A stretch of 64,000 bases of DNA, from assembly GCF_029894335.1 (NCBI RefSeq), contig NZ_JARXZC010000028.1:1-64000 (forward strand), read 5' to 3'. Positions 43,907 to 51,258 of the stretch are shown here, one piece after another (positions within the stretch are counted from its first letter, which is position 1; each line of letters begins with the position of its first letter). A program made the position numbers and the translations under genes. Under the pieces are notes generated by a model, which worked only from the letters and a program-made list of their open reading frames with translations, made no database searches and was not told the origin of the DNA. This DNA comes from Kitasatospora sp. MAP5-34 (GTDB taxonomy: Bacteria > Actinomycetota > Actinomycetes > Streptomycetales > Streptomycetaceae).

Positions 43907-46900
43907 TCAGCGCTGGGCCCGCTGGGCCCGGTGAGCGGCCTCGGTCAGGTCGGCGGCGCGGCGGACGCCGACCAGGTGGCCCTTGGCGGCGAAGTGCCGG
44001 CCCGCTCTGGCGGCGGCCCCGGCCGCAGCCGTCTCGTGGCCCAGGGCCAGCGCGGTGTGGGCCTCGTCCAGGGCGGCGGTGGCCTGCACCACGGGCGAGT
44101 CGGTGCGCTCGGCCTCCGCGACGGCCCGCGCCGCGAGGTCGGCCGCGCCCTGCTCGCTGCCCGCCCGCAACCGGGCGAGCGTGCCGTGCAGGTCGGCGGA
44201 GTCGGCCAGTGGCAGCTGGTCGGCGCAGTCCGCCGGGCCGGCCGGGGAGAGCAGGCCGGACAGCTCGTCGAGGTGTGCGTGGGCCCCTGCCAGGTCGCCG
44301 GAGTCCAGCAGGACGCGGGCCAGGTCGCGCGTGATGCCACCGAGCAGGCTGGTGGCGCCGAGTTCGCGGCAGGCCCGGTCCGCCTCGCGGAGCAGCCGGG
44401 TGGCCCGGGCCGGACGGTCCGCCAGGGCCTCCACCGCCGCCCGGAAGATCGGCATGAAGACCAGCGCCTCGGCGAAGCCGAGTTCGCGGCAGAGCCGGTC
44501 GGCCTCCGCCAGGCAGCGCCGGGCGCCGTCCCAGTCCTGCCGCAGTGCCAGCAGCACCGCGAGCGGGCAGTTGAGGGTGACCTGCGCGGCCCGCCGGTCG
44601 GAGCCGTGCTCGGCCAGCAGCGCGCGGCAGCGGGCCACGGCGGCGGGTACGGGCGTCGGCCCCATCCAGAGCGACACCCCGATCGCACCGAGGGCGGCGG
44701 CCCGTTCGGGCTCGGCGCCGGCCAGTACGGCCTGTTCCAACGCCCGTTCGAGCAGGGTCTCGGCGGTGCCGTGCCGGCCCAGCAGCTGCTGGTGCTGGGC
44801 CAGCCGCAGGCAGGCCCGGGCCACCCCGAGGTGGTCCTGGGCGGTCTCGAACAGCGGGAGCACCTCGCGGGCCGTCCGGGCGGCGTGCCCGAGCCCGGGG
44901 CCCGGGTCCAGCACGGCGAGGCCGAGCCTGGCGTGGGCCGCGACCACCGGGTCGTCGGTGGTGGCGACGTCCTGGAGCAGCTGCCGCCCCTCCTCGGTGC
45001 GCCCGGTGGCCAGGCGCACCTCGGCCAGCCGCCAGGCGGCCGTCAGCCAGGCGGGCTCGCCGGGCCGGGCGAGCGCGACGGCGCCGTCGAGCAGCTCCTC
45101 GGCCCAGCCCAGGTCGGCGCGGGCCAGCGCCAGCGCACCGGCGGCCGCCAGGTGACCGGCGGCGCGGCGGCGCAGGTCCTGGGTGTGCGGGTCGATCAGG
45201 CCGAGTTCGCTGCGGTAGCGGTGGGCCTTGGCGAGGTGGTTGCCGACCGAGCTGTCCGGCGCACCCCGCCCGGCGAGCAGGTCGGCGGCGCGTTCGTGCC
45301 GCTCGGCGCGGACCCGCTTGGCCATGCCCTGGTACGAGACCTCCTGCACCAGGCCGCTGCTGAAGCGGTACCCGGCGTCCCGGCCGTCCGGTTCGACCAG
45401 CCGGCGGCGGACCAGCCGGAGGAGTGCGGGCGGCAGGGTGTCCAACCCGGCCGCGTCGGGCTGCAGTTCGCCGCCCGGACGGCCCTCGGGGCCGCTGCGG
45501 GCCAGCCCGGTCAGCTCGCCCTGGCCGAACTCGCGGCCGACCACCGAGGCCAGCGACAGCGTGGTGCGCTCGGCGGCCTCCAGGGCGTCGATCCGGGCGC
45601 CGAGCAACGCCTGTACGGTCGGCGGGAGTTCGTCGGGGTTCCGGTTCTCGGCGACCATCGCGAGCAGCTGCTCCAGGTGCAGCGGGTTGCCCTCGGCCCG
45701 TTCGAGCAGCTGGCTCATGGTGCCCGCGCCGTGGGCTGACACCTCGGCGAGCCCGGCGGCCAGCCGGACGCTCTCGGCGGCGGACAGCCCCGGCAGCAGG
45801 ATGCTGTGCGCGCCCGCACCCCAGTCCGGGCTGTGTTCCAGCAGCTCCAGCCGGGCGGCGCAGACGATCAGTACGTGCTGCGCGACGAGCCCGGCGGTGA
45901 GCCGTTCCAGCACGTCGCGCAGGACCGGACCGGCCCAGTGGAAGTCGTCCAGGACCAGCACCACCGGCTGGTGTACGGCGAGTTCGGAGAGCAGCCCGGT
46001 CAGGGCGGCGCAGGTGTCCTCGACCGAGGGGTTGGGCGTGCCGTCGTGCAGCAGCCCCTGTCGCAGCACCTCCGGGACGAGTGCGGCCGGGACGACTGTG
46101 GGCAGCGCGCTGTCGAGCAGGCGGCGCAGCGCGTCCGCCAGCGGGGCGAGGCTGCCGCTCTCGCCGTACGGGCGGCAGCGCCCGGCGCCCCAGCGCGGGG
46201 TGGAGCGGAGCAGCCACTCCCGGATCAGCCGGGTCTTGCCGATGCCCGCCTCGCCGTAGAGCGTCACCAGTCCGGAGCCGTTCTCGGGTCGCGCCAACGC
46301 GCTCTCCAGGGCGGCCAGTTCGGCTTCACGTCCGATCAACGGGGTGTCGAAACGGCGGAGCAGCTCCGGGTCGTCGCCCTGCAGGCCGAGCAGCCGGTGC
46401 GCCCGGACCTGCTCCGACTTTCCCTTCAGGGTGAGCAGGCCGGCGTCCTCGACGACGGCGGCCGCGCCCACCGCGCGCAGGGTCTCGGGGCCGATCAGGA
46501 TCTGGCCGGCCCCGGCGTTCTGCTCCAGCCGGGCGGCGACGTTGACCACCTCGCCGGAGACCAGCGCCTGCCGGGCCGAGGCGTCCGAATTGGCCACCGC
46601 CTCACCGGTGTTGACGCCGATCCGGACGTCCAGCCGGATGCCGAGGGCGGCCGTCAGCTCGGAGTTGAGCTCGGCGAGCGCGGTGAGCATGTCCAGGGTG
46701 GCGGCCACCGCGCGGCGGGCGTCGTCCTCGTGCATGACGGGGATGCCGAACACCGCCATCACCGCGTCGCCGATGAACTTCTCCACCGTGCCGCCGTGTG
46801 CCTCGATCCGGGAGGTCATCAGCTCGAAGTAGTGCAGCGTCACCGAGCGCAGGGCCTCCGGATCGAGGCGGCCGGAGAGGGCGGTGGAGCCGACCAGGTC

Positions 46901-47041
46901 GCAGAAGACCACGGTGACCACCTTGCGCTCGTCCGCCCGCTGGGCGGATGCGATGGGCGCGGTCGGTGCGCACGGCGTGCCGCAGTGCAGGCAGAACCGT
47001 GCGCTGTCGGGCAACTCGCCCGCACACGAAGGGCAGTTCAC
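43907..47041 (-). CDS. Zinc-ribbon / class III cyclase / AAA ATPase / TPR regulator
   Basis: 1,044 residues. Order: an N-terminal zinc ribbon (CPSCAGELPDSARFCLHCG), then a class III nucleotide cyclase domain (VVTVVFCDLVGSTALSG; FIGDAVMAVFGIP; SGEVVNVAARLEQNAG). An AAA/STAND ATPase follows, with Walker A TLYGEAGIGKTRLIREW and Walker B VVLVLDDFHWAG, and then a long TPR-like helical C-terminus. The metal-binding Asp and the Asn/Arg pair of active cyclases appear present, so cyclic nucleotide synthesis is possible. No C-terminal LuxR HTH was seen, unlike classical LAL regulators. The GTG start at 47041 has GGAGG upstream, 22 bp after the small peptide gene. It may sense and signal within the RiPP cluster together with the GAF protein. 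Confidence 0.85.
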   Translation of the reverse strand: MNCPSCAGELPDSARFCLHCGTPCAPTAPIASAQRADERKVVTVVFCDLVGSTALSGRLDPEALRSVTLHYFELMTSRIEAHGGTVEKFIGDAVMAVFGIPVMHEDDARRAVAATLDMLTALAELNSELTAALGIRLDVRIGVNTGEAVANSDASARQALVSGEVVNVAARLEQNAGAGQILIGPETLRAVGAAAVVEDAGLLTLKGKSEQVRAHRLLGLQGDDPELLRRFDTPLIGREAELAALESALARPENGSGLVTLYGEAGIGKTRLIREWLLRSTPRWGAGRCRPYGESGSLAPLADALRRLLDSALPTVVPAALVPEVLRQGLLHDGTPNPSVEDTCAALTGLLSELAVHQPVVLVLDDFHWAGPVLRDVLERLTAGLVAQHVLIVCAARLELLEHSPDWGAGAHSILLPGLSAAESVRLAAGLAEVSAHGAGTMSQLLERAEGNPLHLEQLLAMVAENRNPDELPPTVQALLGARIDALEAAERTTLSLASVVGREFGQGELTGLARSGPEGRPGGELQPDAAGLDTLPPALLRLVRRRLVEPDGRDAGYRFSSGLVQEVSYQGMAKRVRAERHERAADLLAGRGAPDSSVGNHLAKAHRYRSELGLIDPHTQDLRRRAAGHLAAAGALALARADLGWAEELLDGAVALARPGEPAWLTAAWRLAEVRLATGRTEEGRQLLQDVATTDDPVVAAHARLGLAVLDPGPGLGHAARTAREVLPLFETAQDHLGVARACLRLAQHQQLLGRHGTAETLLERALEQAVLAGAEPERAAALGAIGVSLWMGPTPVPAAVARCRALLAEHGSDRRAAQVTLNCPLAVLLALRQDWDGARRCLAEADRLCRELGFAEALVFMPIFRAAVEALADRPARATRLLREADRACRELGATSLLGGITRDLARVLLDSGDLAGAHAHLDELSGLLSPAGPADCADQLPLADSADLHGTLARLRAGSEQGAADLAARAVAEAERTDSPVVQATAALDEAHTALALGHETAAAGAAARAGRHFAAKGHLVGVRRAADLTEAAHRAQRAQR

Positions 47042-47063
47042 GGCTTGGCCTCCTCGGGGGCGA

Positions 47064-47267
47064 TCAGAACAGTGCGCCGCCGGCCACGGCGCCGTGCGCC
47101 TGGACCTCCGGTTCGACGTCGTCCAGTCGCGCCTTGATGTCGAGCAGCAGCACCAGCTCCTCCTCGCTGAGGGAGCCGAAGACCTCGAGCTGCTCGTCGG
47201 TCAGTACGTCCACGGGGAACCCGGCGGTTGCCAGTACGGCGATCGTCCGGGGGTCGGGAGTGGTCAT
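47064..47267 (-). CDS. Small leader-like peptide, possible second RiPP precursor (67 aa)
   Basis: 67 residues beginning MTTPDPRTIAVLATAGFPVD, with an acidic amphipathic middle (SLSEEELVLLLDIKARLD) and a C-terminal tail ending AHGAVAGGALF. This layout, an acidic helical leader followed by a small Gly/Ala-rich tail, is typical of RiPP precursors. From memory it recalls short actinomycete proteins annotated as aroma-sacti cluster domain proteins; this needs a search. The ATG overlaps the stop of the diiron-oxidase candidate gene by 4 bp (ATGA). The tail has no Cys or Trp, so it may be an unmodified carrier, an adaptor or a substrate for other enzymes of the operon. Confidence 0.8.
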   Translation of the reverse strand: MTTPDPRTIAVLATAGFPVDVLTDEQLEVFGSLSEEELVLLLDIKARLDDVEPEVQAHGAVAGGALF

Positions 47268-48013
47268 TGGTCGGGCGTCCTCTCGTCTCGGGAAGGGCGT
47301 GACATGCGGGAGAGCATCGTCAGGTCGTTGTGGGTGAGCCGGGTGAAGAGCTCGGTCACCGCGTCCACGGTGTGCAGGGCGCTGACCGACACTGCCGTCT
47401 CCTGGGCCCGGTCCAGCGGGAGCCGGTCGAGCAGCAGGCCCAGTTCGGCGGTGTGTCCGGTGTCCAGCACCGCGTGGTGGCTGACGGTCTGGAAGGCGGC
47501 GCCGGGCAGCCCGGTGTCGGCGGCCAGCCGGTCGGCGAGCCAGGGGGCGGGGGCGTTGCCCTCCAGCACGGTGATGTAGCCGAGCAGCGAGACCGGGTGG
47601 AAGTGCTCGACCCAGTAGTACTGCGGGCCGACCAACCGGGCGACCAGCGGCGGCGGTTGCTGCCGGAGCGGGGAGTAGGGGCTGTGCGGGCTGTGCGGGT
47701 CGAGGCCGGCGGCGGTCAGGTCGGCCAGCAGCCAGTCGTCGTGGCCGCGCTCCTCCTCGATGTGCTGTTCCAGATACCGGCCGAGCGGCCCGGCGACCGG
47801 GTCGGCCGGCCCGAGGTCGGCGCAGCGCCTGGCGGCGAGCTCCATCAGCGGTACGGAGGCGCGGATCACCTCGTGCATCGTGCGCAGGTAGCGGCCGTAC
47901 CGCTCGGTGAGGCCCCGGGGGTGCCAGAGCTCTGCCATCGCGGCGTTCAAGGCCGGTGCGGCGAGGGCGAGTTTGAGGTGGAGCGCGGAGCTGCGGCTCG
48001 GTGCGGTGGTCAC
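47264..48013 (-). CDS. Heme-oxygenase-like iron-containing oxidase (HDO-type) candidate
   Basis: 249 residues, mostly helical. Candidate metal ligands are visible: Glu in YLRTMHEVIRAS, the Glu/His pair in LEQHIEEERGHDDWLLADL, and Asp/His in HHAVLDTGHTAELG. The spacing matches heme-oxygenase-like diiron oxidases, which cleave or oxidise amino acid side chains in several natural-product pathways. The GTG start overlaps the stop of the radical SAM gene (GTGA), and the stop overlaps the next gene, so the protein is made in step with both. A role in oxidising the RiPP or the small 67-residue peptide is inferred from context. Confidence 0.78.
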   Translation of the reverse strand: MTTAPSRSSALHLKLALAAPALNAAMAELWHPRGLTERYGRYLRTMHEVIRASVPLMELAARRCADLGPADPVAGPLGRYLEQHIEEERGHDDWLLADLTAAGLDPHSPHSPYSPLRQQPPPLVARLVGPQYYWVEHFHPVSLLGYITVLEGNAPAPWLADRLAADTGLPGAAFQTVSHHAVLDTGHTAELGLLLDRLPLDRAQETAVSVSALHTVDAVTELFTRLTHNDLTMLSRMSRPSRDERTPDQ

Positions 48014-49083
48014 TGCGGAGCACCTCCCGAGAGGGTGACCAGGTCGGCGTACCGGGGGCTGCCGAAGCGGCGGACCAGGGCGGCCGGGCCGGCCGTGCGC
48101 TGGGAGCTGGCGGCCTGCAGGTCGAGCAGTTCGCCGACCGCCCCCGCGCCGTCCCGCTCCGCCCCGGCCAGCACGCCGGGGTGCTCGCCGAGGCTGCGGC
48201 AGCCGGTGCAGTACCCGGTGCAGTCGGCGAGGTCGCCGTAACGGGCGTACAGGTGGCCGGGGCCGACGGACCTGAGCATTCTGAGCGCCGGTGCGGTGAG
48301 CGACCGTTCGCGGATCTCGGCCCAGCCGTCCCGGGCGATGTCGCCGAGCAGCAGGTGCGGGGGCACCGGGCGGCGGTCTGCGGTGTCCTGGTTGCAGCAG
48401 GCCAGGACGGCCCCGTCGTGGGCGATCACCGGCCAGGCCGCCATCGCGCAGGGCAGCGGCCGCCCGTCCGGTCCCGGGGTGCGGGCGGCGCCGGCCCAGG
48501 AGGCCGCACGGCCGAGTGCCCGGACTTCGTTGACGAGCATCGGGACCCGGCCGCCGAAGGTCCGCCGGACGTCCGCCGTCAGCTCGGCCAGGTACGGGTC
48601 GTCCGGTCCGGTGCCGGTGATGTGCAGGCTGACGGGGAGGCCCTCGGCCAGCACGGCGTGCAGCGCACGGAAGACGTCGGCGCGGGACACCTCGCGCTCG
48701 TGGAAGGCGTCGATGCTCGCCGAGAAGTGGTCGGCCGAGGTGATCGCCGCCAGGATCGCGGCCGGGATGCGCGGCTGCCGGGCGAAGAACATGCCGCTCA
48801 GCAGTGCCGTCCGGCAGCCGCTCACCCGGGCGGCGGCGGCCAACTCGGCCACCAGGCCGGGGCGCAGCAGCGGCTCGCCGCCCGTGAGCAGCATCAGCTC
48901 CGGCCGGTTCGCACGGGTGAACGAGGACACGAAGCCCCGCAGCCGGTCGGCCTCCGGTTCGCCACCGCGCATCGTGGAGGAGGTCGAACAGTGCGCGCAG
49001 CTCAGCGGGCAGCGCTGGGTGAGGGTGACCAGCAGCCCGGCACACGGCGTCGGGCGCAGCCCGACCAGCTCGGCCAGGTCCAT
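48010..49083 (-). CDS. Radical SAM protein of the RiPP minus operon
   Basis: 357 residues. The cluster-binding motif is CPLSCAHC (Cys25, Cys29, Cys32). Typical radical SAM barrel elements follow: LMLLTGGEPLL and HFSASIDAFHEREVSRADVF. A C-terminal part with more Cys (CAMAAW; VLACCNQD; CTGYCTGC) may hold an auxiliary cluster. The ATG at 49083 has AGAGG upstream; longer readings run into the promoter region. It is the first gene of the operon, divergent from the multi-core precursor, and may install a second modification on that precursor or act on the 67-residue peptide. The reaction cannot be told from sequence. Confidence 0.87.
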   Translation of the reverse strand: MDLAELVGLRPTPCAGLLVTLTQRCPLSCAHCSTSSTMRGGEPEADRLRGFVSSFTRANRPELMLLTGGEPLLRPGLVAELAAAARVSGCRTALLSGMFFARQPRIPAAILAAITSADHFSASIDAFHEREVSRADVFRALHAVLAEGLPVSLHITGTGPDDPYLAELTADVRRTFGGRVPMLVNEVRALGRAASWAGAARTPGPDGRPLPCAMAAWPVIAHDGAVLACCNQDTADRRPVPPHLLLGDIARDGWAEIRERSLTAPALRMLRSVGPGHLYARYGDLADCTGYCTGCRSLGEHPGVLAGAERDGAGAVGELLDLQAASSQRTAGPAALVRRFGSPRYADLVTLSGGAPQ

Positions 49084-49454
49084 CGGCACACCTCTCGCAC
49101 TCGTAGGGCCCACGGCGGGCACCGTCTGCCGAGCAGACTGGCCGGTCGGGGTTGGCGATGGGTTTGCAATCGCACCGAATCCGGTATATCCGCAGCTGAG
49201 CGGCCTCCTGACGGTGCCGTCCCGGACGGGCGCGGCCCGGCCTGTGGCCCGGTGGACCGCTGTTGAGCTGGGCGTACGCCGCTGCTGTACCGCTGCTGAA
49301 CCGATCCCGTTCCGGGCGTTCCTAGCTTTCTCGGTGTCGGCGGGATCGACCGCCGGCACCACCCCAAGGTGTGAGTCGGCCTCGTCTGCTGACCGGCCGT
49401 TGCAGCGGACGGTGCGAGGACTCCCGGCTCCCCGTGTTGTGAATGGAGATCACC
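49084..49454. promoter_or_regulatory. Divergent promoter region of the RiPP cluster with 11-bp-spaced repeats
   Basis: This 371-bp spacer separates the two RiPP operons and must hold both promoters. At 49257-49300 four consecutive 11-bp windows include three near-identical copies: CCGCTGTTGAG, then after one divergent window CCGCTGCTGTA and CCGCTGCTGAA. An 11-bp period is the arrangement bound by SARP regulators, and a SARP gene lies in the cluster. A TAGCTT box at 49323-49328 might be a -10, although the distance is larger than usual for SARP promoters. GGAG lies before the precursor ATG at 49455. Confidence 0.5.
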
Positions 49455-49946
49455 ATGGCTGAGAACATCAAGCCCACCGGCGACGAGGCTGCCGACGTCG
49501 TGGCGCACAAGGACGACGCGACCGGCTGGTGCTTCAGCAACTCGGGCGGCGTCGACGTCGCGGAGACTGCTGACGTCGTGGCGCACAGCGACGAGGAGAC
49601 CCCGTGGTGCTTCAGCAACTCGGGCAACACGGACCTCACCGAGTCCGCCGACGTCGTGGCGCACAGCGACGAGGAGACCCCGTGGTGCTTCAGCAACTCG
49701 GGTAACACGGACCTCACCGAGTCCGCCGACGTCGTGGCGCACACCGCCGAGGCGAGCGGCTGGTGCCTCAGCAACTCGGGCAACGTCGACTTCGCCGAGA
49801 CCGCTGACGTCGTGGCGCACAGCGACGACGAGACCCCGTGGTGCTTCAGCAACTCGGGTAACACCGACCTCGCGGAGGACGCCGACGTCATCGCCCACAG
49901 CGGCGAGGAGACCCCGTGGTGCGTCGGTAACAGCGGCGTGGCCTAA
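49455..49946 (+). CDS. Multi-core RiPP precursor with six 26-residue repeats
   Basis: 163 residues: a 12-residue leader (MAENIKPTGDEA) and six tandem units starting at 49491, 49569, 49647, 49725, 49803 and 49881, an exact 78-bp period (the last one short). Each unit has a conserved ADVVAH (ADVIAH in the last) and an acidic spacer, then the core W-C-[FLV]-[SG]-N-S-G. W, C, N, S and G are invariant in all six. Four cores contain F-S-N, an aromatic-x-Asn triad like those crosslinked in three-residue cyclophanes, and the invariant Cys could form a thioether. It recalls multiple-cyclophane precursors (amycolimiditide type, from memory). The ATG at 49455 has GGAG upstream. The SPASM maturase gene follows. 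Confidence 0.92.
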   Translation: MAENIKPTGDEAADVVAHKDDATGWCFSNSGGVDVAETADVVAHSDEETPWCFSNSGNTDLTESADVVAHSDEETPWCFSNSGNTDLTESADVVAHTAEASGWCLSNSGNVDFAETADVVAHSDDETPWCFSNSGNTDLAEDADVIAHSGEETPWCVGNSGVA

Positions 49947-49963
49947 CCGTCCCAGGACAGTTC

Positions 49964-49997
49964 ACGGGGCCTGCCGCCGCGCGGCGGCAGGCCCCGT
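49964..49997 (+). terminator. 34-bp perfect palindrome between precursor and maturase genes
   Basis: ACGGGGCCTGCCGCCGC is followed directly by its exact complement, centred at 49980.5. It begins 17 bp after the precursor stop and ends 41 bp before the maturase start. It probably stabilises the precursor mRNA or stops part of the transcripts, so that precursor exceeds enzyme. Confidence 0.75.
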
Positions 49998-50038
49998 CCC
50001 CCTCTTCCATCCCCGCCCGACCCACTTTGGAGGCACCC

Positions 50039-51232
50039 GTGCCAGCACAGCAGTCCGCACCCGAGGCCGACCGGAGCCGTCTGATCAAGGCGGAGGGCGG
50101 CGGTTGGTGGTTCCTCGGCGACGGCGGCTACGCCCGGCTCCGTCCTGGCCAGGTCAGCCCGGAGGGCACCCTGCTGCCCAGCGCCGAGCGCTTCCTGCTG
50201 GACCGTGGCCTCTACGACATCAAGCCGTTCCGCTCGTACTCGCTGACGGTGCTCACCAGCACCGACTGCAACCTGGGCTGCGGGTACTGCTTCCAGAACA
50301 CCGGACAGGACGAGAAGGGCGGCAGCCGTCCGCCGCGGATCAAGCACGCCCGGCTCACCTCGGACATGATCACCAGCGTCCTGGACTTCACCCGGGAGCG
50401 GATGGAGGCGGCCGAGCTGGACCGGCTCGCGCTGATGCTGTTCGGCGGCGAGCCTCTGCTCAACCCCCGGGGCGCCCGCGAACTCCTCCGTCGGGCAGCC
50501 GAGTTGGGCGAGCTCAAGGCGAGCATGGTGTCCAACGGCACGCTGCTCACCCCGCTGATCGCCAAGGAGCTGCACGCGGCCGGCCTCGAATCCGTCCAGA
50601 TCACCTTCGACGGTGACAAGGAGGTGCACGACGCGATCCGGATCAAGCGCTCCGGCGGCGGCACCTTCGACCTGATCGTGAACAACGTCGCCAAGGCGAT
50701 GGCGGCCACCGACATCCGCTGGCACCTGCGGGTCAACGTCTCGCACCACAACAAGCACGGCATGGACGAGCTGGTCGAGCGCCTCGCCGAGCGCCTCGAC
50801 GCCCCCCGCTGCGGCCTGCAGTTCGCCCTGATCGGCGATGTCGGCGTCGGCTACGGCAACGACCTCGCGTACGGCAGCACGCTCGCCGAGGACTTCACCC
50901 GCTGGCATGCCCGAGCGCTGGAGCTCGGCTTCTCCGTCAGCCGTCCCAAGGCCAACCTGGGTTGCCAGGCCTGCTCGTTCAAGAGCGGCAAGTACGGCGC
51001 GGTGATCAACGCCGACGGTGTGCTGTCGAGTTGCTGGGAGACGGCGGGCCAGCCCGGCTGGGAGGTCGGCACCCTGGAGCACGGCTACCTCTCCGAGGAG
51101 GAGACCGAGGGGCGCTGGATCACCTGCTACGACCAGTACCAGTACGGCGAGAACGCGGCCGCGCTGGCCGCTTTTCAGGACGAGGTCGACGCAGCCCTGC
51201 TCGACCGGTTGAACGCGGCCGGGCGGCTCTGA
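50039..51232 (+). CDS. Radical SAM/SPASM peptide maturase
   Basis: 397 residues. The GTG at 50039 follows TTGGAGG at good spacing. An N-terminal region (about 65 residues) may bind the precursor. The radical SAM motif is CNLGCGYC (Cys77, Cys81, Cys84), followed by RLALMLFGGEPLLNPRG and VQITFDGDKEVHDAIR. The C-terminal SPASM-type region has CQACSFKSGKYGAVINADG and later Cys residues (SSCWETAG; ITCYDQY) suited to auxiliary clusters. It lies directly after the precursor gene and is the prime candidate for crosslinking each W-C-x-x-N-S-G core, by analogy to cyclophane- or thioether-forming maturases. Which bond forms cannot be decided from sequence. Confidence 0.93.
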   Translation: MPAQQSAPEADRSRLIKAEGGGWWFLGDGGYARLRPGQVSPEGTLLPSAERFLLDRGLYDIKPFRSYSLTVLTSTDCNLGCGYCFQNTGQDEKGGSRPPRIKHARLTSDMITSVLDFTRERMEAAELDRLALMLFGGEPLLNPRGARELLRRAAELGELKASMVSNGTLLTPLIAKELHAAGLESVQITFDGDKEVHDAIRIKRSGGGTFDLIVNNVAKAMAATDIRWHLRVNVSHHNKHGMDELVERLAERLDAPRCGLQFALIGDVGVGYGNDLAYGSTLAEDFTRWHARALELGFSVSRPKANLGCQACSFKSGKYGAVINADGVLSSCWETAGQPGWEVGTLEHGYLSEEETEGRWITCYDQYQYGENAAALAAFQDEVDAALLDRLNAAGRL

Positions 51233-51258
51233 CGCCCCGCCTGTCTCGGAGGTGGACC

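Noticed and set aside
43274..45739. 821-codon plus-strand open frame inside the minus RiPP operon
   Set aside because: Runs antisense across the subtilase and cyclase/TPR genes, which have clear motifs, start sites and coupling; shadow frame.
49491..49943. 78-bp repeats as noncoding tandem repeats
   Set aside because: The period keeps the frame, differences between units are mostly silent or conservative, and core residues are invariant, so this is a coding multi-core precursor.
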